Part shown: piece by piece, positions 1 through 6,629 of the stretch
Layout of the letters: the number at the start of each line of letters is the position of its first letter
How positions within the stretch are numbered: position 1 is the stretch's first letter
DNA from: Candidatus Falkowbacteria bacterium CG1_02_41_21
GTDB taxonomy: Bacteria; Patescibacteriota; Patescibacteriia; Patescibacteriales; UBA12465
DNA: 6,697 nt
Assembly: GCA_001871235.1 (NCBI GenBank)
Contig: MNUV01000025.1
Coordinates: 1 to 6,697, forward strand
Reading direction: 5' to 3'
The notes under the pieces: model-generated
Databases searched by the model: none
What the model was told of the DNA's origin: nothing
The model's input: only the letters and a program-made list of their open reading frames with translations
Translations under genes and position numbers: made by a program

Positions 1-1
1 G

Positions 2-2089
2 GTGTATAAGTTTCGGGGAGCTTCCATCTCCAATATTCTTCAGTTTAAAGATGACTATCCTCAAGCCAAGGAAATTGTTTTAACCGAGAACTACCGCTCC
101 AATCAAGAAATATTGGACAAGGCCTATCATTTTATTCAAAATAATAATCCCAATCGCCTGGAGGCCAAATTGAAGATTGATAAAAGATTGGTGGCCAAGA
201 GAACTTCAAGTCCCAGTTTGTCACCTCATGTTAAATTTCTAAATTTTAATAATGATCATGAAGCGGCGGCTTTTGTCGTGGAAAAAATAAAATCGGAATA
301 TCAAGCCCGGGATGATGTTTCCTGGTTGGACTTCGCCATTTTAGTGCGCGCCAATGATACGGCCGACAAATATATCAAGGAGCTGAAACGTCAGGGCCTG
401 CCTTATCAATTTGTTTCCTTAAAAGGTTTATATTTCAAGCCGATTATTTTAGATATCATTTCCTATTTCAAATTACTGGATAATTATCACGAATCAGCCG
501 CTTTGTTTCGGGTGTTGAATATGGATGTCTTCAAAGTGGCCTATGATGATTTAGTAAATATTACGCGCGTCGCCCGCACTAAAGTCTGGTCTTTATATGA
601 AGTTCTGAAAAATATTTCGGCGATTGATAATATCTCAGCGGAATCGGTTAACAATATCAATAGCTTATTAAATTTTGTGGAGGCCCATTCCAATTTGGCC
701 AAGGATACTAAACCTAGTCGACTCTTTGTCCGCTTTGTCTACGACATCGGTTTATTCAAAACCTTAGATCACGATGTTGACCGCGAAATATTCTCCTATC
801 TCAACCAGTTCTATCAAAAAATCAAAGAATTTGAAACGGCCGATCCGGATTTACGTTTGAAGGATTTTATGGAAATGATTAGCTTGGAAATGGAAGCGGG
901 GGAGACCGGAGCTTTGCGTTTGGACTATGATGACGCCGATGTGGTTAAAGTGATGACTATCCATGCCGCCAAAGGCCTGGAGTTTAAATATGTCTTTGTG
1001 GTGGATTTGGTGGACAAACGCTTCCCGACGATTAACCGGGGAGAAAGAATTTCTATTCCCGAACCGCTCGTCAAAGAAAAATTGGGCGAGGGGTCCGACT
1101 TTCATTTGGGAGAAGAACGTCGCTTGTGTTATGTGGCCATGACTCGCGCCAAAGATGAATTATATTTAACGGCGGCCAAAGATTATGGTGGCGCCCGAGA
1201 GAAAAAACCATCCCGCTTCATTGTCGAGATGGGTCTTGATCCGGAGTTGGGGAATATGGCTTTGCCGCTGGAAAATGATTTAATGCGTGATGTTCAAAGA
1301 TTGAATAATCCGATTAGCGAAGAAGAAAAAAAGGTACTTCTGCCTCAATTACCGGCCAAGTTTTCCTTTTCTCAATTGGCCGCTTATACCAATTGCCCGT
1401 TGCAATATAAGCTGGCTTTTATCCTTCGTATTCCGGCTCCGACTGACAAGCCCAGTTTGATTTTCGGTCAATTAATGCATAAAGTGCTGTGCGAATTTAT
1501 GTTGCCGTTGTTGGTAAATGAAGAAAAGAGGCCGGGAGCAATTGATAACCGTCGCCTTATGGAATTATATGATCAGTATTGGGCCGGAGATGGTTATGAG
1601 AGTAAAGCCCGGCGGGAAGAATACAAACAAAAGGGAAGAGAAATTTTACAGAAGTTTGAAAAAAATTTAAACAATAATTTACCTCAAGTTTTGTTTTTGG
1701 AAAAAGATTTTGTTTTCAAAATCGGCGGGGAATCAATCAAGGGTCAGATTGACCGCGTGGATCAATTAGCCGACGGCACTTTGGAAATAGTGGACTACAA
1801 GACGGGGAATCCCAAAGAGAAGCTGGAGTGGAAGGACAAGCGCCAATTAATTTTGTATCAATTATTTTTGGAAGATTATCTGAAGGTAAAAGTCAGCACT
1901 TTAAGTTACTATTATCTGGAAAACGGCGAAAAGGTTTCTTTCGTCCCGAAGCCCAAAGATATCGAAAAATTGCAGTTAGAAATTATTGAAGAGATTAAAG
2001 CTATTAAAAGTCTGGACTTTACTCCGACGCCCGACAGCATCAAGTGCCAGTTTTGTGATTTTAGAGGTATTTGCGAGTTTAAAAAGTAG
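2..2089 (+). CDS. UvrD/PcrA-like SF1A DNA helicase fused to a RecB-like PD-(D/E)XK nuclease (5' partial)
   Basis: This is an ATP-dependent 3'-5' DNA helicase with a C-terminal nuclease, likely a DNA-end resection or repair enzyme in the cytoplasm. The frame is open at the window edge. The first codon, GTG, is an internal Val of motif III (VYKFRGAS), not a start, so the Walker A and B region lies outside the window. Residues counted from base 2: motif IV LTENYRSN (28-34), motif V TIHAAKGLEFKYVFVVDL (319-336), motif VI ERRLCYVAMTRAKDELYL (372-389). After a linker comes the nuclease domain (about 453-695), with H493, D584 (GQIDRVD), D598 and K600 (VDYKTG), and Q615/Y619. Cys465 plus Cys682, Cys685 and Cys691 match the split four-Cys Fe-S pattern of AddB-type nucleases. 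The architecture resembles AdnA/AdnB subunits, but one chain seems to do the whole job. The stop is TAG. Family assignment is firm; the exact role is inferred. Confidence 0.93.
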   Translation: MYKFRGASISNILQFKDDYPQAKEIVLTENYRSNQEILDKAYHFIQNNNPNRLEAKLKIDKRLVAKRTSSPSLSPHVKFLNFNNDHEAAAFVVEKIKSEYQARDDVSWLDFAILVRANDTADKYIKELKRQGLPYQFVSLKGLYFKPIILDIISYFKLLDNYHESAALFRVLNMDVFKVAYDDLVNITRVARTKVWSLYEVLKNISAIDNISAESVNNINSLLNFVEAHSNLAKDTKPSRLFVRFVYDIGLFKTLDHDVDREIFSYLNQFYQKIKEFETADPDLRLKDFMEMISLEMEAGETGALRLDYDDADVVKVMTIHAAKGLEFKYVFVVDLVDKRFPTINRGERISIPEPLVKEKLGEGSDFHLGEERRLCYVAMTRAKDELYLTAAKDYGGAREKKPSRFIVEMGLDPELGNMALPLENDLMRDVQRLNNPISEEEKKVLLPQLPAKFSFSQLAAYTNCPLQYKLAFILRIPAPTDKPSLIFGQLMHKVLCEFMLPLLVNEEKRPGAIDNRRLMELYDQYWAGDGYESKARREEYKQKGREILQKFEKNLNNNLPQVLFLEKDFVFKIGGESIKGQIDRVDQLADGTLEIVDYKTGNPKEKLEWKDKRQLILYQLFLEDYLKVKVSTLSYYYLENGEKVSFVPKPKDIEKLQLEIIEEIKAIKSLDFTPTPDSIKCQFCDFRGICEFKK

Positions 2090-2091
2090 AT

Positions 2092-2119
2092 TTGCCATTA
2101 TCGTCCAATATGCTAATCT
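2092..2119 (+). promoter_or_regulatory. Weak candidate ruvB promoter
   Basis: In the 38-base gap before ruvB, TTGCCA (2092-2097) is followed after 16 bases by TAATCT (2114-2119), preceded by TG at 2111-2112 as in an extended -10. Transcription would begin about at the ruvB ATG (2128), giving a leader of almost no length. The -10 hexamer is poor, so read-through from the helicase gene is an equally good explanation. Confidence 0.25.
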
Positions 2120-2127
2120 TATGATAT

Positions 2128-3147
2128 ATGGATAATCAAGAAGAGCGCTTAATCAGTCCGAGCGAAAAACCGGAGGAAATTTCCTTTGATTTTAGCTTGC
2201 GTCCGAAGACTTTAGCCGAATATGTGGGGCAGGAAAAGATTAAGCAGAATTTGCAAATAACTATCTCCGCCACCAAAAAAAGAGGGGAGACTTTGGAGCA
2301 CGTTTTGCTCTATGGCGCTCCGGGACTGGGCAAAACCACCTTGGCTCACGTGATTGCCAATGAATTGGGAGCCAATATCCGAGTCACTTCCGGTCCGGCC
2401 ATTGAAAAGTCCGGCGACTTGGCAGCCATTCTGACCAACTTGAATGAGGGCGATATTTTATTCATTGATGAAATTCATCGCTTAAACAAAACCATTGAAG
2501 AAATTTTATATCCGGCCATGGAAGACTACGTCCTGGATATTATTATGGGCAAAGGTCCGAGCGCTCGAACCTTACGTTTAGATTTGCCGAAGTTTACAAT
2601 TATCGGCGCCACCACTCAAGCCAGTACTTTGTCGGCTCCGCTCCGCGACCGGTTTGGCGTGACGCATCATCTCAACTTTTATGAACCGGAAGATATTCAA
2701 AAAATTGTTAATCGGAGCGCCGGACTATTGGGAGTCCAAATTGATGAAGTGGCCAGTCGAGCTATTTCTGAGCGAGCTCGTCGGACTCCGCGCATCGCCA
2801 ATCGTTTGCTCAAGAGGGTGCGCGATTATTGCGAGGTGAAAAGCAACGGGCAGATTAGCCAAGATTCTTGTTTTGATTCTTTTGCCATGTTGGAAATTGA
2901 TGAGTTGGGATTGGATTGGGTGGATCGGAAAATTTTGGAAACCATTATTCATAAGTTTAAAGGCGGTCCGGTGGGGCTTAATACTTTGTCGGCCGCGACT
3001 GGAGAAGAAATGGATACCATTGAAAATATGTATGAACCTTATCTGATGCAGTTGGGATTTTTAGATCGGACCTCGCGGGGCCGAGTGGCTACCGATTTGG
3101 CCTATGGTCATTTGAATCTAAAACCTAAGCCCGATTCTTTAATTTAA
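2128..3147 (+). CDS. ruvB: Holliday junction branch migration ATPase RuvB
   Basis: RuvB is the AAA+ hexameric motor that works with RuvA to drive branch migration of Holliday junctions during recombinational repair. The 339-residue length is normal. Visible in order: the N-terminal [11 protein letters not shown] block (25-35), Walker [10 protein letters not shown] (63-71), Walker [10 protein letters not shown] (110-118), sensor 1 GATTQ (160-164), the arginine-finger region PLRDRFG (171-177), sensor 2 [14 protein letters not shown] (220-233), and a winged-helix DNA-binding domain (about 260-339) with GGPVGLNTL and [14 protein letters not shown]. The residue after GATT is Gln, where most bacterial RuvBs have Arg. 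The start at ATG 2128 gives a typical N-terminus, although no SD precedes it. The stop shares one base with the queA start (TAATG), so the two genes are probably co-transcribed and translationally coupled. ruvA and ruvC are not in the window. Confidence 0.98.
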   Translation: MDNQEERLISPSEKPEEISFDFSLRPKTLAEYVGQEKIKQNLQITISATKKRGETLEHVLLYGAPGLGKTTLAHVIANELGANIRVTSGPAIEKSGDLAAILTNLNEGDILFIDEIHRLNKTIEEILYPAMEDYVLDIIMGKGPSARTLRLDLPKFTIIGATTQASTLSAPLRDRFGVTHHLNFYEPEDIQKIVNRSAGLLGVQIDEVASRAISERARRTPRIANRLLKRVRDYCEVKSNGQISQDSCFDSFAMLEIDELGLDWVDRKILETIIHKFKGGPVGLNTLSAATGEEMDTIENMYEPYLMQLGFLDRTSRGRVATDLAYGHLNLKPKPDSLI

Positions 3148-4199
3148 TGTTAAAAACAGCCGATTTCAATTATCATTTACCGGCCGAGTTAATCGCTCAA
3201 ACGCCGGCCGAGCCGCGAGACCACTCGCGTCTTTTAGTTTTGGCTAAAAAGAGCGGAGAAGTGGAACATAAACATTTTTATGATCTGATTAATTACTTGC
3301 GTCCCGGCGATGTCTTGGTGGTAAATAATTCTAAAGTTTTTCCGGCCAGATTGTTAGGAAAAAAAATTGGTAGCGGGGGCCAGGTGGAAGTTTTTTTATT
3401 AAAACATATCTCCGACCAAAAATGGGAATGTCTTCTGGGCGGTCGAGCCAGCGAGAAATTAGAAATTGAGTTCGGCGCAGGATTAAAAACTAGGGTTGTT
3501 AAAAATAATCAAGACGGCACCTGGGAGTTGGAATTTAACAAGAATGCCAAAGAACTTTTGGCAATCGCGGAAAAAATCGGTTTAGTGCCATTGCCGCCGT
3601 ATATTAAGAGAGATAAAGAAATAAAGGAAGATAAGGCCAGATATCAGACGGTTTATGCCGATAAAGAGCAGGTGGGGTCGGTAGCCGCTCCGACCGCCGG
3701 GCTTCATTTTACGCCGGAATTATTGGAGAAGATTAAGGCTTTGGGGGTGGAAATATTGGAAGTGACGCTCCATGTCGGAATGGGAACTTTTGCGCCGGTT
3801 AAAACCGATAATATCTTGGGACATAAAATGCATGCCGAGCGGCTGGAAATAAAAGCGGCGGCGGTCAAAAAAATTATAGCTGCTAAGCAAGCTAAAAAAA
3901 GAATTATTGCTGTCGGGACTACCAGTTGTCGGAGCTTGGAAACTTTGGGAAAATATTTAGCCCCTTCGGAGTTTAATGATGGTAAAAATTTTAAATGTTG
4001 GACTGATATTTTTATTTATCCGCCCTATCAATTTAAAGTCGTTGATGCTCTGATTACCAATTTTCATTTGCCGGAATCAACGCTATTAATGTTAATTTCG
4101 GCTCTGGCCGGCAAGGCCAATATTGACAAAGCTTATGAAATAGCCATAAAGCGGGGATATCGCTTCTTTAGCTATGGCGATGCCATGTTTATTATTTAA
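3147..4199 (+). CDS. queA: S-adenosylmethionine:tRNA ribosyltransferase-isomerase QueA
   Basis: QueA transfers and isomerises the ribosyl group of S-adenosylmethionine onto preQ1 already in the tRNA anticodon (position 34). This forms epoxyqueuosine, the penultimate step of queuosine synthesis. The 350-residue length and collinearity with the family are excellent. Conserved blocks: LPAELIAQTPAEPRDHSRLL (11-30), VVNNSKVFPARL (58-69), PLPPYIKRD (148-156), GSVAAPTAGLHFT (177-189), VTLHVGMGTFAPV (206-218), HKMHAER (226-232), VGTTSCRSLE (256-265), ALITNFHLPESTLLMLISA (301-319) and the C-terminal YRFFSYGDAMFI. One small deviation is YPPYQF (291-296), where YPGY is usual. It starts within the ruvB stop codon and has no SD of its own, so translation probably depends on ruvB. 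No tgt or queG is seen here. Confidence 0.98.
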   Translation: MLKTADFNYHLPAELIAQTPAEPRDHSRLLVLAKKSGEVEHKHFYDLINYLRPGDVLVVNNSKVFPARLLGKKIGSGGQVEVFLLKHISDQKWECLLGGRASEKLEIEFGAGLKTRVVKNNQDGTWELEFNKNAKELLAIAEKIGLVPLPPYIKRDKEIKEDKARYQTVYADKEQVGSVAAPTAGLHFTPELLEKIKALGVEILEVTLHVGMGTFAPVKTDNILGHKMHAERLEIKAAAVKKIIAAKQAKKRIIAVGTTSCRSLETLGKYLAPSEFNDGKNFKCWTDIFIYPPYQFKVVDALITNFHLPESTLLMLISALAGKANIDKAYEIAIKRGYRFFSYGDAMFII

Positions 4200-4219
4200 T
4201 ATTAGCCATTTGTTTCGGT

Positions 4220-4248
4220 TTGCTCTTTTGCCGGGATTATGTTAAATT
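4220..4248 (+). promoter_or_regulatory. Candidate extended -10 promoter for the lepB-hisS-rpsU unit
   Basis: In the queA-lepB gap, TTGCTC (4220-4225) and TAAATT (4243-4248) are 17 bases apart, and TG at 4240-4241 gives an extended -10. Transcription would start near 4255 and leave a leader of about 60 bases. TATAAA (4254-4259) is a second possible -10 without a well-spaced -35. This is the only sizeable gap before rpsU, so a promoter is expected here. In AT-rich DNA the match itself is modest evidence. Confidence 0.4.
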
Positions 4249-4272
4249 AGGTATATAAATAATTACAATTAT

Positions 4273-4314
4273 GCTTTAAAACAGAAAATAAACTCTGCTT
4301 TATAGCCTTTTTTT
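4273..4314 (+). terminator. Terminator-like hairpin abutting the lepB start
   Basis: A 13-position imperfect stem pairs 4273-4285 (GCTTTAAAACAGA) with 4294-4306 (TCTGCTTTATAGC). Eleven positions are Watson-Crick pairs, there are two mismatches (T-T and A-C), and the loop is 8 bases. One C follows, then seven Ts at 4308-4314, directly before the lepB ATG at 4315. The shape is that of a weak intrinsic terminator ending the ruvB-queA transcript. Because the candidate lepB promoter lies upstream of it, it could instead attenuate lepB or act as a U-rich ribosome-binding leader. The stem is AT-rich, so strength is uncertain. Confidence 0.45.
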
Positions 4315-4869
4315 ATGCTCAGAAAGATTTTAGAATTTCTTAAAATCGTGGTTATCTCTTTAGTCATCATTCTGCCAATTCGTTATTTCATCATCCAGCC
4401 TTTCTACGTGAAAGGCGCTTCCATGGAACCGACTTTTCACGATCATCAATATTTAATTATTGATGAAATCGGCTATCGCTTTAATGCGCCCCAGCGAGGC
4501 GACATTGTAGTTTTTAGGTATCCGCAAAATCCCCAAGAATATTTTATCAAACGGATAATCGCTCTGCCGGGAGAAAGAATCGAAATCAGGGACGGCAGTA
4601 TTTATGTTTATAATGATGAGCGTCCCGAAGGTTTTGTTTTGGATGAAAGCGCTTATCTGGCCGACAATATCAAGACCTATGATTTAAGCGAAGAAATAGT
4701 AACATTGAGAAGCGGTGAGTATTTTGTTCTAGGAGATAATCGTAATGCCTCTAAAGATTCGCGCAGTTTTGGGGCTGTTAATAAAAGCTTTTTAACCGGA
4801 CGAGTGATGCTTCGCGGTTGGCCGTTTAATCAAATTACGGTTTTTCATACGCCGGAGTATAAATATTAA
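4315..4869 (+). CDS. lepB: Signal peptidase I
   Basis: This membrane-anchored serine protease (peptidase family S26A) cleaves signal peptides from exported preproteins at the outer face of the cytoplasmic membrane. An N-terminal membrane segment spans about residues 9-28. The nucleophile is Ser36 in KGASMEPTF (33-41), the general base is Lys79 in YFIKRIIALPGERI (76-89), and the C-terminal signature GDNRNASKDSRSFG (140-153) is intact. At 184 residues with a single anchor it is the short form common in Gram-positive bacteria, not the longer two-anchor E. coli form. The ATG at 4315 places a short basic stretch before the anchor, as expected. No SD is present: the seven bases before ATG are all T. 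hisS follows 11 bases after the stop, so the two are probably co-transcribed. Confidence 0.97.
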   Translation: MLRKILEFLKIVVISLVIILPIRYFIIQPFYVKGASMEPTFHDHQYLIIDEIGYRFNAPQRGDIVVFRYPQNPQEYFIKRIIALPGERIEIRDGSIYVYNDERPEGFVLDESAYLADNIKTYDLSEEIVTLRSGEYFVLGDNRNASKDSRSFGAVNKSFLTGRVMLRGWPFNQITVFHTPEYKY

Positions 4870-4880
4870 TTTATAAATTT

Positions 4881-6218
4881 ATGTCACGACCTAAAAAATT
4901 TATCAAAAGACCGGCCGTAGTTAAGACAATTGAGCCGAGCCGTCGTAAAGACGCCGTGTCTCGGATTTTGGGCACTAAAGATATTAATTTTTCGGATTAT
5001 AAATATTGGAATTCGGTGATTAATAAGGTGAGCGAAGCAGCTAATTTATACGGTTTCAATCGGGCCGAAACTCCGATCGTGGAAAGTTTTAGCTTGTTTA
5101 AAAAATCTCCTCGTTTGAAAGATATTTATTATTATCAAATCGGTAAAACTGACAAGGTGGCGCTCCGACCTGATTTGACTCATGGCCTGGCTCGTTTTTA
5201 TTTAGAGCAAAATTTGGGTATTACTTCACAGCCGGTTAAAATTTTTACCATCGGTCCGGTCTTCCGTCATGAAGCCCGAGTGCAAACCGGTTGTTATCGT
5301 CAGTTCAATCAATTTGTTTTAGAATTATTTGACGAACCTAAGCCGGTCGGCGAAGCTTTATTAATTGATATTATTTACAGTATTTTTAAAGAACTGCAGA
5401 TTAATGTTCAAGTCCAGATCAATAGCGTCGGTTCTTTTGAATGTCAAAAAGAATTCTTGAACAAGTTTGCTAAATTTTATAAAGACCGTTCCAAAAAGAT
5501 CAAACTTTGTCCGGAATGTAAAAAGAATTTGTTGAAAAATCCAATTTTACTTTTGGATTGTACCGAGCCCAGTTGTGTAGAGGTTAGGAAAGAGGCCCCG
5601 CCGATTACTAATTTTTTATCCGATGACAGTAATAATTATTTTACTCGGGTTCTGGAATATTTGGATGAATTAAATATCAATTATAATTTTAATCCCTATC
5701 TAATCAAGGGCTTGAATTATTATGCTGAAACTATTTTTGAAATTTGGCCGGTTAACGACCAGGGCGAGTTGGACGGTAAACTGTCTTTGGGTCGGGGCGG
5801 TCGTTATAACCATTTTGTGGAACAATTAGGCGGTCGACCGACTCCATTGGTTGGTTTTGCCGGCGGTTTGGAGCGAACCGTGGCCAAGATTAAAGAAAAG
5901 AATTTGATTTTTAAGAAGGAAGAGAATATAATATTTTTGGCTCAAGTTAGCGACCAAGCCAGAATTAGAGGCATGGCTCTTTTTGGAGAATTATATAAAT
6001 TGGGCTTTTGTGTCCGCCAAGCTTTCTCCGTGGATAATTTGCGCGAACAGTTGGAAGAAGCCAAAAGATTGAATGCCAAGATTATTTTGATCCTGGGCAA
6101 AAAAGAAATCAGTTCGGAAACCATTTTATATCGTGATGTGGAATTGGGCGTCCAAGAAGTCATTACTCAGAAAGATTTGAAGGAGCGTTTGCAAAAAAGA
6201 TTTAATCAAAAGAAATAA
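4881..6218 (+). CDS. hisS: Histidine--tRNA ligase (HisRS), divergent active-site motifs
   Basis: HisRS is the class II synthetase that activates histidine and charges tRNA-His in the cytoplasm. The 445-residue protein has a basic extension of about 28 residues before the GTKDI start of the catalytic core (31-35). Motif 1 lies around GFNRAETPIVE (58-68), with ALRPDLT at 94-100. Motif 2 is GPVFRHEARVQTGCYRQFNQ (125-144), with Gln144 and Glu148 at the histidine-binding positions. The insertion holds C210-x2-C213 and C227-x4-C232, a possible metal knuckle. Motif 3 is GFAGGLER (325-332), and the anticodon-binding domain runs from about 348 to 445. That last domain argues against HisZ, which lacks it. 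Oddities are Cys138 where GRYRQF has Arg, and KGLNYY (276-281) in place of the HisRS-specific RGLDYY. No SD is seen. rpsU follows 36 bases downstream. Confidence 0.93.
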   Translation: MSRPKKFIKRPAVVKTIEPSRRKDAVSRILGTKDINFSDYKYWNSVINKVSEAANLYGFNRAETPIVESFSLFKKSPRLKDIYYYQIGKTDKVALRPDLTHGLARFYLEQNLGITSQPVKIFTIGPVFRHEARVQTGCYRQFNQFVLELFDEPKPVGEALLIDIIYSIFKELQINVQVQINSVGSFECQKEFLNKFAKFYKDRSKKIKLCPECKKNLLKNPILLLDCTEPSCVEVRKEAPPITNFLSDDSNNYFTRVLEYLDELNINYNFNPYLIKGLNYYAETIFEIWPVNDQGELDGKLSLGRGGRYNHFVEQLGGRPTPLVGFAGGLERTVAKIKEKNLIFKKEENIIFLAQVSDQARIRGMALFGELYKLGFCVRQAFSVDNLREQLEEAKRLNAKIILILGKKEISSETILYRDVELGVQEVITQKDLKERLQKRFNQKK

Positions 6219-6220
6219 TT

Positions 6221-6262
6221 ATGAATAATAAGCAAAATGGAAAGGGGGTCGGATATGGCTGA
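6221..6262 (+). other. Possible 13-codon upstream reading frame overlapping the rpsU start
   Basis: An ATG two bases after the hisS stop opens a 13-residue frame (MNNKQNGKGVGYG) ending at TGA 6260-6262. It runs over the rpsU SD and overlaps the rpsU ATG by eight bases in another frame. It has no SD. It may be chance, or it may couple rpsU to upstream ribosome traffic; only its position supports a function. Confidence 0.2.
6240..6249 (+). promoter_or_regulatory. Strong Shine-Dalgarno of rpsU (decides the start)
   Basis: GAAAGGGGGT at 6240-6249 can pair along all ten bases with the usual 16S tail (ACCTCCTTTC as DNA), with one G-U wobble. The G-run ends six bases before ATG 6255, the ideal spacing. 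This favours 6255 over the in-frame ATG at 6237, which lies upstream of the SD. It is the only strong SD in front of any start in the window. Confidence 0.85.
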
Positions 6263-6491
6263 TTTTAAAAGAAAACCGGGCGAAAGCTTTGAAAGTTTTT
6301 TGCGCCGTTTCAAAACCGGTTTGAAGAATAATCGCATCTTAGAAGTTTCTCGCCGCAAGCAACACATTGAATCGAAACGCACCAAAAGAATTTTAAAGAA
6401 GAGAGCGCTGATCGGTTTGGATTTGCATAAAGAGCGAGAGTATTTGAAGAAGACGGGAAAATTAAAGGAAGAGACCAGAGGGCGAAGATAA
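6255..6491 (+). CDS. rpsU: 30S ribosomal protein bS21
   Basis: bS21 sits on the small-subunit platform near the 3' end of 16S rRNA and affects mRNA binding at initiation. From ATG 6255 the protein has 78 residues and begins MADFKRKPGESFESFLRRFK. The family core is clear: basic N-terminus, GESFESFLRRFK (9-20), then the Arg/Lys-rich ILEVSRRKQHIESKRTKR (28-45). A charged tail of roughly 20 residues after the core makes it slightly longer than the 71-residue E. coli protein. An in-frame ATG at 6237 would add six residues (MERGSD), but the SD lies downstream of it, so it is less likely. The gene is last in the probable lepB-hisS-rpsU unit and is followed by a strong terminator. Its SD, unlike those of its neighbours, suggests separate translational control. 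Confidence 0.95.
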   Translation: MADFKRKPGESFESFLRRFKTGLKNNRILEVSRRKQHIESKRTKRILKKRALIGLDLHKEREYLKKTGKLKEETRGRR

Positions 6492-6500
6492 ATAAAAAGG

Positions 6501-6544
6501 ATATAAAAAAGAAGACCTGTTTTTGTGGGTCTTCTTTTTTATAT
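6501..6544 (+). terminator. Intrinsic terminator after rpsU
   Basis: A perfect 17-bp inverted repeat pairs 6501-6517 with 6528-6544. The core GAAGACC/GGTCTTC (6511-6517 and 6528-6534) is extended by A6/T6 and ATAT arms, with a 10-base loop. The T-run at 6535-6540 serves the + strand, and the A-run at 6505-6510 would serve transcripts from the other side, so it may work in both directions. It ends nine bases after the rpsU stop region and shields the downstream element from operon read-through. Confidence 0.93.
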
Positions 6545-6563
6545 GCCCAATTCCAGGGCAAAA

Positions 6564-6583
6564 CCACGGCCATTAGGCCGTGG
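6564..6583 (+). repeat. Subterminal hairpin of the IS left end
   Basis: CCACGGCC (6564-6571) and GGCCGTGG (6576-6583) form a perfect 8-bp GC-rich stem with the four-base loop ATTA. Its size and its place about 50 bases before tnpA fit the hairpin that IS200/IS605 TnpA binds in single-stranded DNA. An alternative stem, GTGGATA (6580-6586) with TATCCAC (6594-6600), uses the same GTGG and cannot form at the same time. A minor stem TGCCC/GGGCA lies at 6544-6560. Confidence 0.75.
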
Positions 6584-6614
6584 ATAAGCGGCATATCCAC
6601 TATCTTCAATTCCT

Positions 6615-6623
6615 TGCTATAAT
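6615..6623 (+). promoter_or_regulatory. Extended -10 promoter of tnpA
   Basis: TGCTATAAT contains a perfect -10 hexamer (TATAAT, 6618-6623) with the upstream TG of an extended -10. No good -35 is found at the expected place (about 6594-6600). With usual spacing, transcription would start about 6630, on or beside the A of the tnpA ATG, which implies a leaderless mRNA. Confidence 0.6.
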
Positions 6624-6629
6624 GTAAGC

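Noticed and set aside
851..1105. Minus-strand open frame of 84 codons inside the helicase gene
   Set aside because: It lies antisense to conserved helicase motifs V and VI, and its product resembles no known family.
2725..2952. Minus-strand open frame of 75 codons inside ruvB
   Set aside because: It is a shadow of a strongly conserved gene with no start signal or recognisable domain.
4868..4879. 12-bp perfect palindrome AATTTATAAATT between lepB and hisS
   Set aside because: It consists only of A and T in an AT-rich spacer, where such palindromes arise easily, and there is no second copy to suggest an operator.
5942..6163. Minus-strand open frame of 73 codons inside hisS
   Set aside because: It is antisense to the anticodon-binding domain, and nothing supports its expression.
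4881..6218. HisZ, the regulatory HisRS paralog, as the identity of this gene
   Set aside because: HisZ lacks the C-terminal anticodon-binding domain, which is present here at about residues 348-445, and no histidine biosynthesis genes are nearby.
6310..6609. Minus-strand open frame of 99 codons across rpsU, the terminator and the IS left end
   Set aside because: It runs through a perfect terminator hairpin and over an unrelated insertion boundary. A Phe-rich stretch comes only from the terminator A/T runs.
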